Shown: positions 18,665 through 28,189 of the stretch, piece after piece
How the letters are laid out: the number at the start of each line of letters is the position of its first letter
Numbering within the stretch: position 1 is the stretch's first letter
DNA from: Chromatiales bacterium
GTDB lineage: Bacteria > Pseudomonadota > Gammaproteobacteria > Steroidobacterales > GCA-2729495
NCBI GenBank assembly: GCA_002729495.1
Contig: PBYE01000002.1
Span: 1 to 40,684 of the forward strand
DNA: 40,684 nt
Direction: 5' to 3'
The notes under the pieces: model-generated
Told to the model about the DNA's origin: nothing
Databases searched by the model: none
Seen by the model: the letters and a program-made list of their open reading frames with translations, nothing else
Position numbers and translations under genes: made by a program

Positions 18665-19679
18665 GATAACCTCACAACTTTCCAAAGGCCTGTCGCCGGT
18701 CTGGTTCATTTCAGGCGATCAACCCCTGCTAGTTGGCGAAGCTATGGACGCTGTTCGCGCTGCTGCGCGAGCAGAAGGTTTTGATGAGCGCGAATCCCAC
18801 GTTGCCGACGCACGATTTAACTGGGATAAGTTGCTGGCCGGGCTCGACAACCTGTCTCTGTTTGCGAACCGCAAGATAGTCGAGGTGCGTCTTGCAACCG
18901 GTAAACCCGGCCGCGAAGGCGGTGCCGCAATTGCAGAACTGGTCGCAAACCCACCACCCGATACCCTGTTCATTATCAGTTCACCCAAACTCGATTCCGC
19001 AACCTCGAAGACTAAATGGGCCAAGACAATCGCCACCGGGGGCGTGTATGTCGATGTGCGTGCACCCGGGCCCGGGCAACTACCGGGCTGGCTCCGTGGT
19101 CGACTGCGTGCGGCAGGGCTGGAGTGCGACGACGAGGCGCTGGAACTGCTTGCTCTGCGCGTAGAGGGCAACCTGCTCGCAGCACAACAGGAAATCAGCA
19201 AACTGTCTTTACTGGCCGGCGGCAAGCCAGTGACGGCAGAAGTCGTGCAGCGAAGCGTTGCAGACGGTGCTCGATATGATGTTTTTCAGCTCGCTGATGC
19301 GGCAATAGGGCAGGACGTGAAAAGGGCAGTGAGAATTCTCTACGGACTGCGCCGCGAAGGCGTGGCACCGGAACTGACGCTTTGGGCGCTGGCGCGGGAG
19401 TCCAGTACGCTGGTATCGCTCTGGACACGGGTTGAACAGGGCACGCCGCCAGGGCGCGCCATGAGTGAGGCGCGGGTCTGGTCGAGTAGGCAGCCCATGT
19501 TGTCGCGCGCGCTCAGGAGTCACGACCAGGGCAGCATACGCAGGCTTGCCGCAAAAGCGAGCCTGACGGATCGCATTGTCAAAGGTGCGAGCCCCGGGTT
19601 GCCCTGGAATGCGTTGCTGGAATTGGTGCTCCTTATAGCCCAGCCGCAGCGTCCGATGCTGGCCGGATACGAGGCATGA
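18645..19679 (+). CDS. holA: DNA polymerase III subunit delta
   Basis: HolA (delta) is the clamp-opening subunit of the gamma/tau clamp loader. The protein is 344 residues (E. coli 343) and aligns throughout: SKGLSPVWFISGDQPLLVGEA at the start, then the FDERESHV, EGNLLAAQQEISKLSLL and RILYGLRREG blocks. Two GTG starts are possible: 18645 gives VKITADKITSQLSKGL, matching the E. coli N-terminus in register, while 18630 adds five residues and its GTG overlaps the AAGGAG. With 18645 the Shine-Dalgarno is 14 nt away, and the spacer itself can form a GTGCG/CGCAC hairpin. The stop overlaps nadD as ATGA. Confidence 0.94.
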   Translation: MKITADKITSQLSKGLSPVWFISGDQPLLVGEAMDAVRAAARAEGFDERESHVADARFNWDKLLAGLDNLSLFANRKIVEVRLATGKPGREGGAAIAELVANPPPDTLFIISSPKLDSATSKTKWAKTIATGGVYVDVRAPGPGQLPGWLRGRLRAAGLECDDEALELLALRVEGNLLAAQQEISKLSLLAGGKPVTAEVVQRSVADGARYDVFQLADAAIGQDVKRAVRILYGLRREGVAPELTLWALARESSTLVSLWTRVEQGTPPGRAMSEARVWSSRQPMLSRALRSHDQGSIRRLAAKASLTDRIVKGASPGLPWNALLELVLLIAQPQRPMLAGYEA

Positions 19680-20323
19680 CGGTCGGGCAGGGTCCTCTGG
19701 CAATTCTGGGCGGTGCTTTCGACCCTGTTCACTATGGCCACCTGCGCACGGCATTCGAGTTGCACGAGGCGTTGCAACTGGAAGAAGTTCTTTTCGTGCC
19801 GTCAGCAGACCCGCCCCGGCGTGATTCACATGTCGCGAGCAACGAAATTCGCCTGCGCATGCTCGATGCTGCTCTCGAGGGATTGTCCTGGGGCCGGGTT
19901 GATCAATGCGAACTGTTGCGTGAAGGGCCTTCCTGGTCGGTGCTGACTCTCAGCGAGTTGCGGCAAACACAGGGCGACCGAAGTCTGAGCATGATTATCG
20001 GTATGGATGCTTTTCTCGGCTTGCCGGACTGGCGTCGCTGGGAAGAGCTGTGTGACCTGGCGCACCTGGTAGTGGCACACCGGCCCGGCTGGCCAGGGCC
20101 GGGGCCGGGCGTGCTTGCCGAGTTGTTACAGGCTCGTCAGACCCGTGATGTGCAGGCGCTGCATACCGCACCGGCAGGGCACATCTATATTCATGAGGTT
20201 ACCCAGCTTGAAATCTCTTCGAGCGCTATCCGCGAGGGAATAAGTGCCGGGGTGATGCCGCGTTACCTCGTACCGGACAGTGTGTGTGACATCATTAAGC
20301 AAACAGGTTGCTACAGCGGCTGA
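19676..20323 (+). CDS. nadD: Nicotinate-nucleotide adenylyltransferase
   Basis: NadD converts nicotinate mononucleotide to deamido-NAD in NAD synthesis. The nucleotidyltransferase motif GGAFDPVHYGHLR starts near residue 12 and the C-terminal EISSSAIREGI block completes the active site. Length 215 equals the usual size. The ATG overlaps the holA stop by 4 bp. The holA-nadD-rsfS-rlmH order is the standard proteobacterial one. Confidence 0.96.
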   Translation: MTVGQGPLAILGGAFDPVHYGHLRTAFELHEALQLEEVLFVPSADPPRRDSHVASNEIRLRMLDAALEGLSWGRVDQCELLREGPSWSVLTLSELRQTQGDRSLSMIIGMDAFLGLPDWRRWEELCDLAHLVVAHRPGWPGPGPGVLAELLQARQTRDVQALHTAPAGHIYIHEVTQLEISSSAIREGISAGVMPRYLVPDSVCDIIKQTGCYSG

Positions 20324-20338
20324 AGGAGACAAACCCAT

Positions 20339-20701
20339 ATGCATAGCGAGGCGTTATTGAAACTGGCTCAGTCATCACTGGAAGATCTGAAGGCACGCGA
20401 TATACGCGTGCTTGATGTGCGCAGCCTGACGACCGTAACCAATTTTCTGCTTATTGCGAGTGGTACATCGGTTCGCCACGTAAAATCCATGGCAGACCAG
20501 TTAATAGAAAACGCCAAGCTGGCGGGGCAGTCGCCGTTGGGCATCGAGGGCCAGGAAGCGGGTGAATGGGTACTTATCGACCTTGCAGATGTGGTTGTGC
20601 ACGTAATGCAGCCGCGAACCCGCGAATTCTACAAGCTTGAAGATCTCTGGGCGGTTGGTTCGGATGCGGCCGCCAAGTCTTCAGGCACGCGTGTTCCCTG
20701 A
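20339..20701 (+). CDS. rsfS: Ribosome silencing factor RsfS
   Basis: RsfS binds ribosomal protein L14 and blocks subunit joining in starved or stationary cells. The 120-residue protein shows the family blocks LEDLKARDIRVLDVR, TNFLLIASGTSVRHVKSMAD and GEWVLIDLADVVVHVMQP, followed by REFYKLEDLW. A strong AAGGAG lies about 10 bases before the ATG. Confidence 0.96.
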   Translation: MHSEALLKLAQSSLEDLKARDIRVLDVRSLTTVTNFLLIASGTSVRHVKSMADQLIENAKLAGQSPLGIEGQEAGEWVLIDLADVVVHVMQPRTREFYKLEDLWAVGSDAAAKSSGTRVP

Positions 20702-20720
20702 AAGCTTTGTTAGCGACGTC

Positions 20721-21191
20721 ATGCATCTTACTGCCCTTGCTATCGGTACCCGCATGCCTTCCTGGGTTGAGGAGGGTGTAGCCACTTACACGAAGCGACT
20801 GCCCGGGCATATCGTGTTCCGTTTTCAGGAACTGCCCGCTGCACAACGTTCATCCGGATCCGATGTCGCGAAGCAGAAGGCGAAGGAGGGCGAGCGACTG
20901 ATCAAGGCGCTGCGTGAACCCGGTTATTGTGTTGCCCTGGACGAGCGGGGTAAATCCTGGACATCGGTCGAACTCGCCGGGCAACTCGACAACTGGCTTG
21001 GCAATTATTCCCAGGTCGCATTTATGATTGGCGGGGCCGATGGTCTCGCCGACTGTTGCATAGAGCGCGCGGACCGTGTCTGGTCACTGTCGGCGCTTAC
21101 ACTCCCGCATGCCCTCGTCAGGGTATTGCTGGCCGAGCAGATTTACCGCGCCTGGACCGTGCTCCAGGGCCACCCCTACCACCGGGACTGA
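20721..21191 (+). CDS. rlmH: 23S rRNA pseudouridine-1915 N3-methyltransferase
   Basis: RlmH is a SPOUT-family methyltransferase that methylates pseudouridine 1915 in helix 69 of 23S rRNA on assembled ribosomes. The 156 residues (E. coli 155) include VALDERGKSWTS, the SAM-knot motif FMIGGADG and the C-terminal QIYRAW...HPYHR. The ATG at 20721 gives the standard N-terminus MHLTALAIGTRMPSW; an in-frame start at 20637 inside rsfS is rejected. The stop overlaps maf as TGATG. In E. coli mrdA follows; here maf and rng follow instead. Confidence 0.96.
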   Translation: MHLTALAIGTRMPSWVEEGVATYTKRLPGHIVFRFQELPAAQRSSGSDVAKQKAKEGERLIKALREPGYCVALDERGKSWTSVELAGQLDNWLGNYSQVAFMIGGADGLADCCIERADRVWSLSALTLPHALVRVLLAEQIYRAWTVLQGHPYHRD

Positions 21192-21799
21192 TGGCCGGTA
21201 ACGCAAACCAGGCGCCGGAACTGGTGCTCGCTTCGGCTTCACCGCGACGCCAGGAATTACTGGCACAACTTGGGGTCCAATTCAGTGTTGTACCGGCAGA
21301 CATCGATGAGAGCATTCTGCCGGGCGAAGCGCCCGAGTTATATGTGCAGCGTATGGCGGCTAGCAAGGCACAAGCAGGGCGCACAGGCGCCGGAAAAAGG
21401 CCGGTACTGGGCGCAGATACGGTGGTGGTGCTTGGTGAACGCATCCTGGGGAAGCCGCGGGATCGTGACGATGCCCTGGAGATGCTCACGCTGTTGTCAG
21501 ATCGGACCCACCGGGTCATTAGCGGGGTTGCGATTGCAGACGGGCAGCAGCTGTTGGAACGGCAAAGTCAGACAGAGGTTAGTTTTGGGAAGATATCGGC
21601 CGCAGCGCGTGAAGCTTACTGGGCGACCGGCGAGCCCCGGGACAAGGCGGGTGCATATGCCATCCAGGGCTACGGGGCTGTATTTGTAACGCATATAAAC
21701 GGAAGCTATACCGGGGTTGTCGGGCTGCCTCTTTATGAAACCGCAGAATTGTTACGATGCGTAGGCTTTAAGCCGGCCTTTAGTCTGGTGGATTCGTGA
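21191..21799 (+). CDS. maf: Maf/YhdE-type nucleoside triphosphate pyrophosphatase
   Basis: Maf proteins hydrolyse non-canonical or modified nucleoside triphosphates; the YhdE branch prefers dTTP/UTP and modified pyrimidines. The 202-residue protein has LASASPRRQELL at the N-terminus, the catalytic GADTVVVL block and DKAGAYAIQGYGA near the C-terminus. The ATG overlaps the rlmH stop by one base; an in-frame extension to 21056 lies within rlmH and lacks support. It is followed by rng, as in E. coli (yhdE-rng-yhdP). Confidence 0.93.
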   Translation: MAGNANQAPELVLASASPRRQELLAQLGVQFSVVPADIDESILPGEAPELYVQRMAASKAQAGRTGAGKRPVLGADTVVVLGERILGKPRDRDDALEMLTLLSDRTHRVISGVAIADGQQLLERQSQTEVSFGKISAAAREAYWATGEPRDKAGAYAIQGYGAVFVTHINGSYTGVVGLPLYETAELLRCVGFKPAFSLVDS

Positions 21800-21845
21800 C
21801 CTGACAGGATAAAACCGGACTCCACCGCACATTTTAGGGCTTTTC

Positions 21846-23312
21846 ATGAAGGAAGAAATACTTATAAATGTGACGCCGCGTGAAGTGCGGGCCGCCGTCC
21901 TGAACGACGGGGTGCTGCAGGAACTGCTTGTTGAGCGCGTTTCCCGCACCGGACTTGTTGGCAACATCTACAAAGGCCGTGTATCCCGGGTTCTGCCGGG
22001 CATGCAGGCGGCTTTCATTGATATTGGTCTGCAGCGTACGGCTTTTCTCCATGCCTCGGATATTCGTTCAGGCGGGGCTGAAGCATCACCGGATGACAAT
22101 AACCATGTCGATATACGCCAGCTCGTTCGGGAAGGCGATGAACTGTTGGTACAGATTCTCAAGGAACCGCTGGGCGATAAGGGCGCACGGCTGAGTACCT
22201 TTGTAACGATCCCGTCACGTTACCTCGTCATGATGCCCGAAAGGCCCGGTGTAGGTGTATCGGCCCGTATCGAAGACGAAACTGAACGCGAGCGCCTGCG
22301 TAACGAAATGGAAGCACAGCTTCCCGATAATGCAACACATGGATATATCGTGCGTACAGCGTCCGAAGGCGAGAATTCGGAAGCGCTGCTTGCAGATGTG
22401 CAGTTTCTTGACAAACTCTGGAGTGTTATCCAGGAAACAGCACAATCCGAACCCGGGGTCAGGTTGGTACATGCAGACCTGCCCCTGGCAGTAAGAGTCA
22501 TCAGGGATCTTGCACATCACCAGGTAGAGCGCGTGCGCGTTGATTCAGAAGAATGTTTGCAAGGCATGCTGGATTTTGCCCGTACCTTTATGCCTGAGCT
22601 GCCTTCTTCTATTGAGCTTTATACGGGGCAGCGGCCTATCTTTGATCTCTACGCAATTGATGACGAAATTGACCAGGCACTCGACCACAATGTTCGATTG
22701 AAGTCGGGAGGCTACCTGATAATCGAACAGACCGAGGCCATGACAACGATTGATGTTAATACGGGTGGTTACATCGGCCGAAGCAACCTGGAAGAAACAA
22801 TTTTCCGGACCAACCTTGAAGCAGCGGCAACGATTGCAAGGCAGCTTCGGGTCAGAAACCTCGGGGGGATAATTATTATCGACTTCATCGATATGCAGAC
22901 CGACACCCATCGACGGCAGGTTCTCGAGGCCCTCGAACTGGCACTGGCTGCCGATCATGCCCGCAACCAGATATGCCATATTTCACCGCTGGGGCTTGTG
23001 GAAATGACGCGTAAGCGCACCCGCGAAAGTCTTGAGCATGTTTTGTGCGAAGCGTGTCCAACGTGCAACGGGCGTGGCCACATAAAAACGCCGGAAAGCG
23101 TTTGTTACGAAATTTTTCGCGAGATACTTCGCCAGCATCGTCAGTTTCCCCTGGGAGAGCTCGTTATTCTCGCCCATGAGGAAGTGGTAGAGCTGCTGCT
23201 GGATGAAGAGTCAGGCACACTGGCTGAACTCGAAGAGCTTACGGGCAGGCCGTTACGCCTCCAGGCACAGGCGATGAGCGTTCAGGACTCGTTCGACGTG
23301 GTACCCATGTAG
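21846..23312 (+). CDS. rng: Ribonuclease G
   Basis: RNase G is an endoribonuclease of the RNase E/G family that matures the 16S rRNA 5' end and cleaves some mRNAs. At 488 residues it is the short form (E. coli 489). An S1 domain occupies about 38-128 (GNIYKGRVSRVLPGMQAAFIDIG). The DNase-I-like catalytic region has DVNTGGYIG and IIIDFIDM, and the zinc-link CPTC at 404-407 allows dimerisation. The long C-terminal scaffold of RNase E is absent. It lies between maf and yhdP. Confidence 0.96.
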   Translation: MKEEILINVTPREVRAAVLNDGVLQELLVERVSRTGLVGNIYKGRVSRVLPGMQAAFIDIGLQRTAFLHASDIRSGGAEASPDDNNHVDIRQLVREGDELLVQILKEPLGDKGARLSTFVTIPSRYLVMMPERPGVGVSARIEDETERERLRNEMEAQLPDNATHGYIVRTASEGENSEALLADVQFLDKLWSVIQETAQSEPGVRLVHADLPLAVRVIRDLAHHQVERVRVDSEECLQGMLDFARTFMPELPSSIELYTGQRPIFDLYAIDDEIDQALDHNVRLKSGGYLIIEQTEAMTTIDVNTGGYIGRSNLEETIFRTNLEAAATIARQLRVRNLGGIIIIDFIDMQTDTHRRQVLEALELALAADHARNQICHISPLGLVEMTRKRTRESLEHVLCEACPTCNGRGHIKTPESVCYEIFREILRQHRQFPLGELVILAHEEVVELLLDEESGTLAELEELTGRPLRLQAQAMSVQDSFDVVPM

Positions 23313-23334
23313 CGATGAATGTGGATGTATATAC

Positions 23335-26300
23335 ATGACCGCGCTCCTTAGCAATCTCAGCCGCTGGATTCTGCAGATTGCAGCGGGCCTGGTTATTGTC
23401 CTGGCATTGCTGGTTGGGGTGTTGCGACTTCTGTTGCTGGAGGGTGCAGATTTTACAGACGACATCAAGGCAGAAGTTCGTGATCGATCAGGCTACCAGG
23501 TCGATTTTCAGCACATAAGTGCCGGTATTTCGATTTACGGTCCTGAGCTCCGGTTATCGCAGATAATTATTCAGTTGCCGGACGGACAACAGGTTGCGGC
23601 AGCGGAGAAACTTGCCGTTAGTCTCGATCTTTTTGAATTGCTGACCACGGGTAAGCTCGCCCCGGGCAGGATTTACATAGAAGGCACAAGCGTTGACACA
23701 CGCATCGACCGGGAAGGCGTTTTCCTGTTACAGGGGCGGCCCATCAGTGACTATGTACCGGGGGAAGGTGAAACAGAGTTCGACCCGAACAAGCTTCCTG
23801 AAGGGATGCTGCAACTCACTGATGTTGCTGTCAGCTTTCAGAATATTCAGCGGGACAGGCCGAAGATTACCGGCACATTAAAGGGCTTAAACCTGAAGCT
23901 TGATGATGGTCGTCTGAATGTTGCGGGCGAACTGGAACCAGACGGTGATCTAGGTAACCTGCTCGAACTTGAAGGTGAAATACCTCTTGCACTCCTGTTC
24001 GCACCCGATGAGATGGACCGTGAAACCCCATGGGAACTTTGGTTGCGCGCAGATGATTTTCGCCTGGATCCCTGGTTGCGGCTGGCGGAACTCAGCGACA
24101 TTCCGGTTATAGACAGCGAAGGGTCCATTGATGCTGCGGTCGAGTTTCGCGGACTTGTACCCGTCGGAATGGCCGTGGAGCTTGACCTTGAGCGATTAAA
24201 GCTGGCGCAGCCCCAGGGGCCGCCCACTATCATTGATTTGCTGGAAGGTCGGCTGGCCTGGCGACAAGACTCTAACGGTTGGGTTGCGACCGGGGAGAGG
24301 CTGAAGATTGGCCGCTTGGGCCGCGTGTGGCCGGGAAGCAACCTGAAACTGGAATACTCGCAAGAGCCGGATTCCGGGGAACAGTCAATCAGGCTTAATG
24401 CAGGATTCCTGCGCCTGGAAGACCTGATGCCTTTTGTTCAGGCCGTTGCATCGGAGCAGCTTATCGATGCAGGTGTGCACGGCAGTTTCAGCGGCGATGT
24501 TGAAAAGCTGCGGCTGGATCTCTCGCTTATTGACAAAAAGCCCGGCTATTTCGACCTGGCACTCAGCTTCAGCCAGCTCGGTTACAAAACGCCGGGGCCG
24601 GAATTTGATCTCAGCGGGTTCACGGGTAGTGTGCAGGCAGACCACGATGGCGGCAACCTGACTATCGAGTCGCGCAATGCAAGGTTCGGTGTTGCCAGGT
24701 TGTTTCGGAATGTTCTGGACATTAACAGGCTCGATGGTTTGGCCATCTGGCGCGTAACGCCGGAAGGTTATCGCGTGTTCGCGGATGGTGTGCAGGCAGA
24801 AACGCCACACGGGTCTGCCGAGGCTTCGTTCGAACTCAATATTGATTCCGCATTTAAGACGCCCGTGCTTGATTTGAGTGGCGAGGCGCAGGTTGACGAT
24901 ATTGCTGCAGGCAAAGTTTATCTACCCAACGTTCTGTCGGATAAGGTTATGGAGTGGCTGGACACTGCCCTTGTCAACGGCCGGGTTCCCCACTCCAAAT
25001 TTACTTTAAGCGGCCCGGTCCTGGATTTTCCCTTTGACAGGGGCCAGGGGGTTTTTCGTCTCGAAGCCGATTTTCAAGACGGTGTGCTCGATTATGCGCC
25101 GGAGTGGCCACCATTGCGGGATGCAAGCGGAAGCATCGTGTTTGACGGGGTATCGATGCACAGCGATCGCAACAAGCTCAACCTCTCGGGTGTACGCCTG
25201 GAAAATGTAACCGCGCACATAGAGGATTTGCGGGATGGTGTAGTGGAACTTGAGGGCGGTGGCAGGAGCGATGCCGACAAGTTGCTGCATTTGCTGCAGG
25301 AAACGCCGGTTGGCAAAAACATGGGGCCGGTATTTGCCAGGATGCGGGCTGAAGGCCCTGTCGACGCAAGCATAAAATTGATTCTGCCGGTACTCGATAT
25401 AGACCAGTGGCAACTTGACGGTGAAGTAAAAATTTCCAGTGCATCGGCCTGGCTTGACGGAATAGATCCCCGCTTTACCGACCTCAACGGCACCGGCCGG
25501 GTGCACAATACGGACGTAACGGCCAGCGACATCACCGGCAAACTGCTGGACGAAGCCGTGCAGATCGACGTTTTACCCACGGGGGATCCGACGGCGACCT
25601 ACAGTCACCGGGCAACGGTAACCGGCAATCTGCAGGTGGACAAGGCTGAGGAAGCACTCCACTTACCCGAAACCCCGTTTTTCACGGGTATAACGCCTGC
25701 AAAAGTCACCGCGTTGTTTCCGGTCCCGGGCAACCCCGATACGGAGTTTCGCCTGCTGTTCGAGTCCAGGCTGGAGGGCGTGACCAGCCTGCTGCCGGCC
25801 CCTGTAGACAAGGAAGCGACTGAGTGGGAAGCGGTGCAACTCAAGGTTCAGTTTCCGGAGACCGGCGTTATAGACCTTAACGGAGCAATCGAGCGCGGTA
25901 TCGGCTTCGCATTAAGGATGCGGGAAGAGTCAGAGAGCTGGCAGATAGACCGCGGTCACTTCCGTGGCAGGGGGGAATTGCCGGAATTGCCGGACCGGCC
26001 CGGCATACGTTTAAGCGGCTACGTCGATACTTTCGACATTGCGGAATGGGTGGCTGCATTTTCCAGTGAAGCTTTCCAGCCCCTCCGGGCGGATAAAGGC
26101 GCCCCGCAGATATGGCAGCACTACTTCAGCCAGGCTGACGTGCAAATCGGCGAACTGCTCGCGCTTAACCATCGCTTTGTGGATGTCGATGCACGCGTCG
26201 ACTTCAACGAGAGTTCCTGGGATATCCATGTTGCGGGACCGTGGCTTGAGGGACTCATCGAGTTGCCTTACCTATTTACCGGGTCCCGGCCCGCGGAACT

Positions 26301-27339
26301 TGCCTTGGAGCGTGCGCTGTTGATCGAGCCGCTGGAAGACGAAGGTTCATCGGATGAGGAGGCCGAGTACCCGGTGGATCCCCGTGATTTGCCGGCGATA
26401 CGGGGAAGCATCGATGATTTCGCGCTGGGTAACCTGCGGTTTGGAAAACTGGAACTGGATATTCGCCGTACCCCGGATGGCCTGCGTTCAAATTTGCTGA
26501 ACACCAACTCGGCCAGTTTCTCCACCAAAATGTCAGCGGACTGGGCAGTCGTCGACAAGGCACAGCGCAGCCGGCTGCATGTGGACCTGGTGAGTACCGA
26601 CATGGCTGACACCCTGCAGAAGCTCGGTTACACGCCGCTCATCAGCGCAGAATCCGCGAAAGTCGTTGCCGACTTTCTCTGGGAAGGAGGGCCGGGATTA
26701 GGCATCGTTTACGAGTCGACCGGCGAGCTCGAGCTCGAAGTCAAGGACGGGGTAGTCAACGAGGTCGACCCGGCCGGCGGGAAGATACTGGGGTTGCTGA
26801 GTGTCGCCGCCCTGCCTCGCAGGCTGGCGCTGGACTTCAGTGAAATTACTGCCGACGGCCTGAAGTTCAACCGGATCCAGGGCAGGTTCCGGCTCGACTT
26901 CGGTGATGCCTGGACATGCAACCTGGGGCTCGAGGGCCCGGTTGCCGACATGGGTATCGTCGGCCGTGCCGGCGCGGCGGCGCAGGATTACGACCAGGTC
27001 GCGGTGGTTAAACCACATGTATCACAAATTATGCCGGCAGCAGGCTATATGTTCGGCGGTGCGGCCGTCGCGGCGCCCCTCTTGCTGATTACCCAGATTT
27101 TCAAGAAACCGCTGAGCGGCATCGGTGAGAACTATTACAAGATTTCGGGTAGTTGGGAGGAACCCACCATTAACCAGGTGGAGCGCTCCGAGCTGGACAC
27201 GACGGCATACGCGGACTGCGAAGATCAGTTGCCAACGCTTTCACCTGAAGAAATCGAGGCGATGAAAGGCTTGATTACAGGGGAACCCGACGTTGCTGAA
27301 GAGGTTAATACCGAATCGCCGGGTGATGAAGGAAGCTGA
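23335..27339 (+). CDS. yhdP: AsmA-like envelope protein YhdP
   Basis: YhdP is a very large periplasm-spanning AsmA-like protein which, with TamB and YdbH, moves phospholipids to the outer membrane. The 1334-residue product (E. coli 1266) has a single N-terminal membrane helix at about 11-31, then long beta-rich repeat sequence with a DUF3971 region and an AsmA-like C-terminal domain (ISGSWEEPTINQVE). The final 40 residues are acidic. The ATG at 23335 leaves a 22-bp gap from rng; the stop overlaps the next start as TGATG. The order rng-yhdP-tldD with a nitrilase inserted is familiar. Confidence 0.95.
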   Translation: MTALLSNLSRWILQIAAGLVIVLALLVGVLRLLLLEGADFTDDIKAEVRDRSGYQVDFQHISAGISIYGPELRLSQIIIQLPDGQQVAAAEKLAVSLDLFELLTTGKLAPGRIYIEGTSVDTRIDREGVFLLQGRPISDYVPGEGETEFDPNKLPEGMLQLTDVAVSFQNIQRDRPKITGTLKGLNLKLDDGRLNVAGELEPDGDLGNLLELEGEIPLALLFAPDEMDRETPWELWLRADDFRLDPWLRLAELSDIPVIDSEGSIDAAVEFRGLVPVGMAVELDLERLKLAQPQGPPTIIDLLEGRLAWRQDSNGWVATGERLKIGRLGRVWPGSNLKLEYSQEPDSGEQSIRLNAGFLRLEDLMPFVQAVASEQLIDAGVHGSFSGDVEKLRLDLSLIDKKPGYFDLALSFSQLGYKTPGPEFDLSGFTGSVQADHDGGNLTIESRNARFGVARLFRNVLDINRLDGLAIWRVTPEGYRVFADGVQAETPHGSAEASFELNIDSAFKTPVLDLSGEAQVDDIAAGKVYLPNVLSDKVMEWLDTALVNGRVPHSKFTLSGPVLDFPFDRGQGVFRLEADFQDGVLDYAPEWPPLRDASGSIVFDGVSMHSDRNKLNLSGVRLENVTAHIEDLRDGVVELEGGGRSDADKLLHLLQETPVGKNMGPVFARMRAEGPVDASIKLILPVLDIDQWQLDGEVKISSASAWLDGIDPRFTDLNGTGRVHNTDVTASDITGKLLDEAVQIDVLPTGDPTATYSHRATVTGNLQVDKAEEALHLPETPFFTGITPAKVTALFPVPGNPDTEFRLLFESRLEGVTSLLPAPVDKEATEWEAVQLKVQFPETGVIDLNGAIERGIGFALRMREESESWQIDRGHFRGRGELPELPDRPGIRLSGYVDTFDIAEWVAAFSSEAFQPLRADKGAPQIWQHYFSQADVQIGELLALNHRFVDVDARVDFNESSWDIHVAGPWLEGLIELPYLFTGSRPAELALERALLIEPLEDEGSSDEEAEYPVDPRDLPAIRGSIDDFALGNLRFGKLELDIRRTPDGLRSNLLNTNSASFSTKMSADWAVVDKAQRSRLHVDLVSTDMADTLQKLGYTPLISAESAKVVADFLWEGGPGLGIVYESTGELELEVKDGVVNEVDPAGGKILGLLSVAALPRRLALDFSEITADGLKFNRIQGRFRLDFGDAWTCNLGLEGPVADMGIVGRAGAAAQDYDQVAVVKPHVSQIMPAAGYMFGGAAVAAPLLLITQIFKKPLSGIGENYYKISGSWEEPTINQVERSELDTTAYADCEDQLPTLSPEEIEAMKGLITGEPDVAEEVNTESPGDEGS

Positions 27340-28187
27340 TGCGGCTGGCCGCGCTACAGCTTAACTCGGGTGCCGATGTTCAGGACAACCTTGCGCAGGC
27401 AGGTGACCAACTAATGCGCGCCGCAGCGGACGGCTCCGGGCTGACTGTACTGCCCGAGAATTTTGCGCTGATGTCTGAGACCCGCGCGGACCGGCAAGCC
27501 CTGGCCGAGGCTGACGGTGACGGTCCGGTGCAGGCCTTCCTCAGTGCGCATGCCCGGGAACTGGGTTTGTGGATAGTCGGGGGCACTTTGCCGATTCGTA
27601 GTAGTGATCCGGAGCGCCCATTCTCTGCATGTTGTGTTTACAACGACAGTGGCGAACGCGTTGCACGCTACGATAAGATTCATTTGTTTGACGTGCAGGT
27701 GCCGGACACAGAAAAACAAAACAAACATTCCGGTGCGGAAGTGTACAAAGAGTCATCTTTTACATCTCAAGGCTCTGAACCATGCGTTGTTAGTACACCT
27801 TGGGGAAATCTTGGAGTGGCCGTGTGCTATGATCTTCGCTTCCCTGAACTGTTCCGACAGATGCTTTCGAGCGGATTCGATCTGCTCGCGGTACCGGCCG
27901 CGTTCACGGTTGCGACGGGCAACGCGCATTGGAAATTACTGTTGCGGGCCCGGGCTACAGAAAATCTTGCCTACGTTGTTGCCGCTGCCCAGGTTGGTGA
28001 GCATCCGGGGGGCCGACATACCTGGGGGCATGCGATGATTGTGAACCCCTGGGGCGAAGTTCTTGCAGATGCAGGTAGTGAACCCGGCCTGGTGATGGCC
28101 AACTATGACAGGGACGAACTGAACCGGCTCCGGCGGGATTTTCCGGTACTCCGGCACAGGCGAACAGGACAAATAGACACGGAGTAG
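27339..28187 (+). CDS. Nitrilase-superfamily amidohydrolase (Nit2 / deaminated-glutathione-amidase-like)
   Basis: This carbon-nitrogen hydrolase has the triad Glu40 (LPENFAL), Lys113 ([10 protein letters not shown]) and Cys163 ([13 protein letters not shown]). The 282-residue protein most resembles the Nit1/Nit2 branch that hydrolyses deaminated glutathione or omega-amides, a metabolite-repair role; the exact substrate is inferred from the branch motif YDLRFPEL. It is coupled to yhdP by TGATG and sits 2 bp before tldD. The stretch at about 27700-27800 is locally A-rich compared with the rest of the gene. Confidence 0.9.
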   Translation: MRLAALQLNSGADVQDNLAQAGDQLMRAAADGSGLTVLPENFALMSETRADRQALAEADGDGPVQAFLSAHARELGLWIVGGTLPIRSSDPERPFSACCVYNDSGERVARYDKIHLFDVQVPDTEKQNKHSGAEVYKESSFTSQGSEPCVVSTPWGNLGVAVCYDLRFPELFRQMLSSGFDLLAVPAAFTVATGNAHWKLLLRARATENLAYVVAAAQVGEHPGGRHTWGHAMIVNPWGEVLADAGSEPGLVMANYDRDELNRLRRDFPVLRHRRTGQIDTE

Positions 28188-28189
28188 GC

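Noticed and set aside
19209-19829. A 206-codon minus-strand frame across holA and nadD
   Set aside because: It is antisense to two overlapping, clearly assigned genes.
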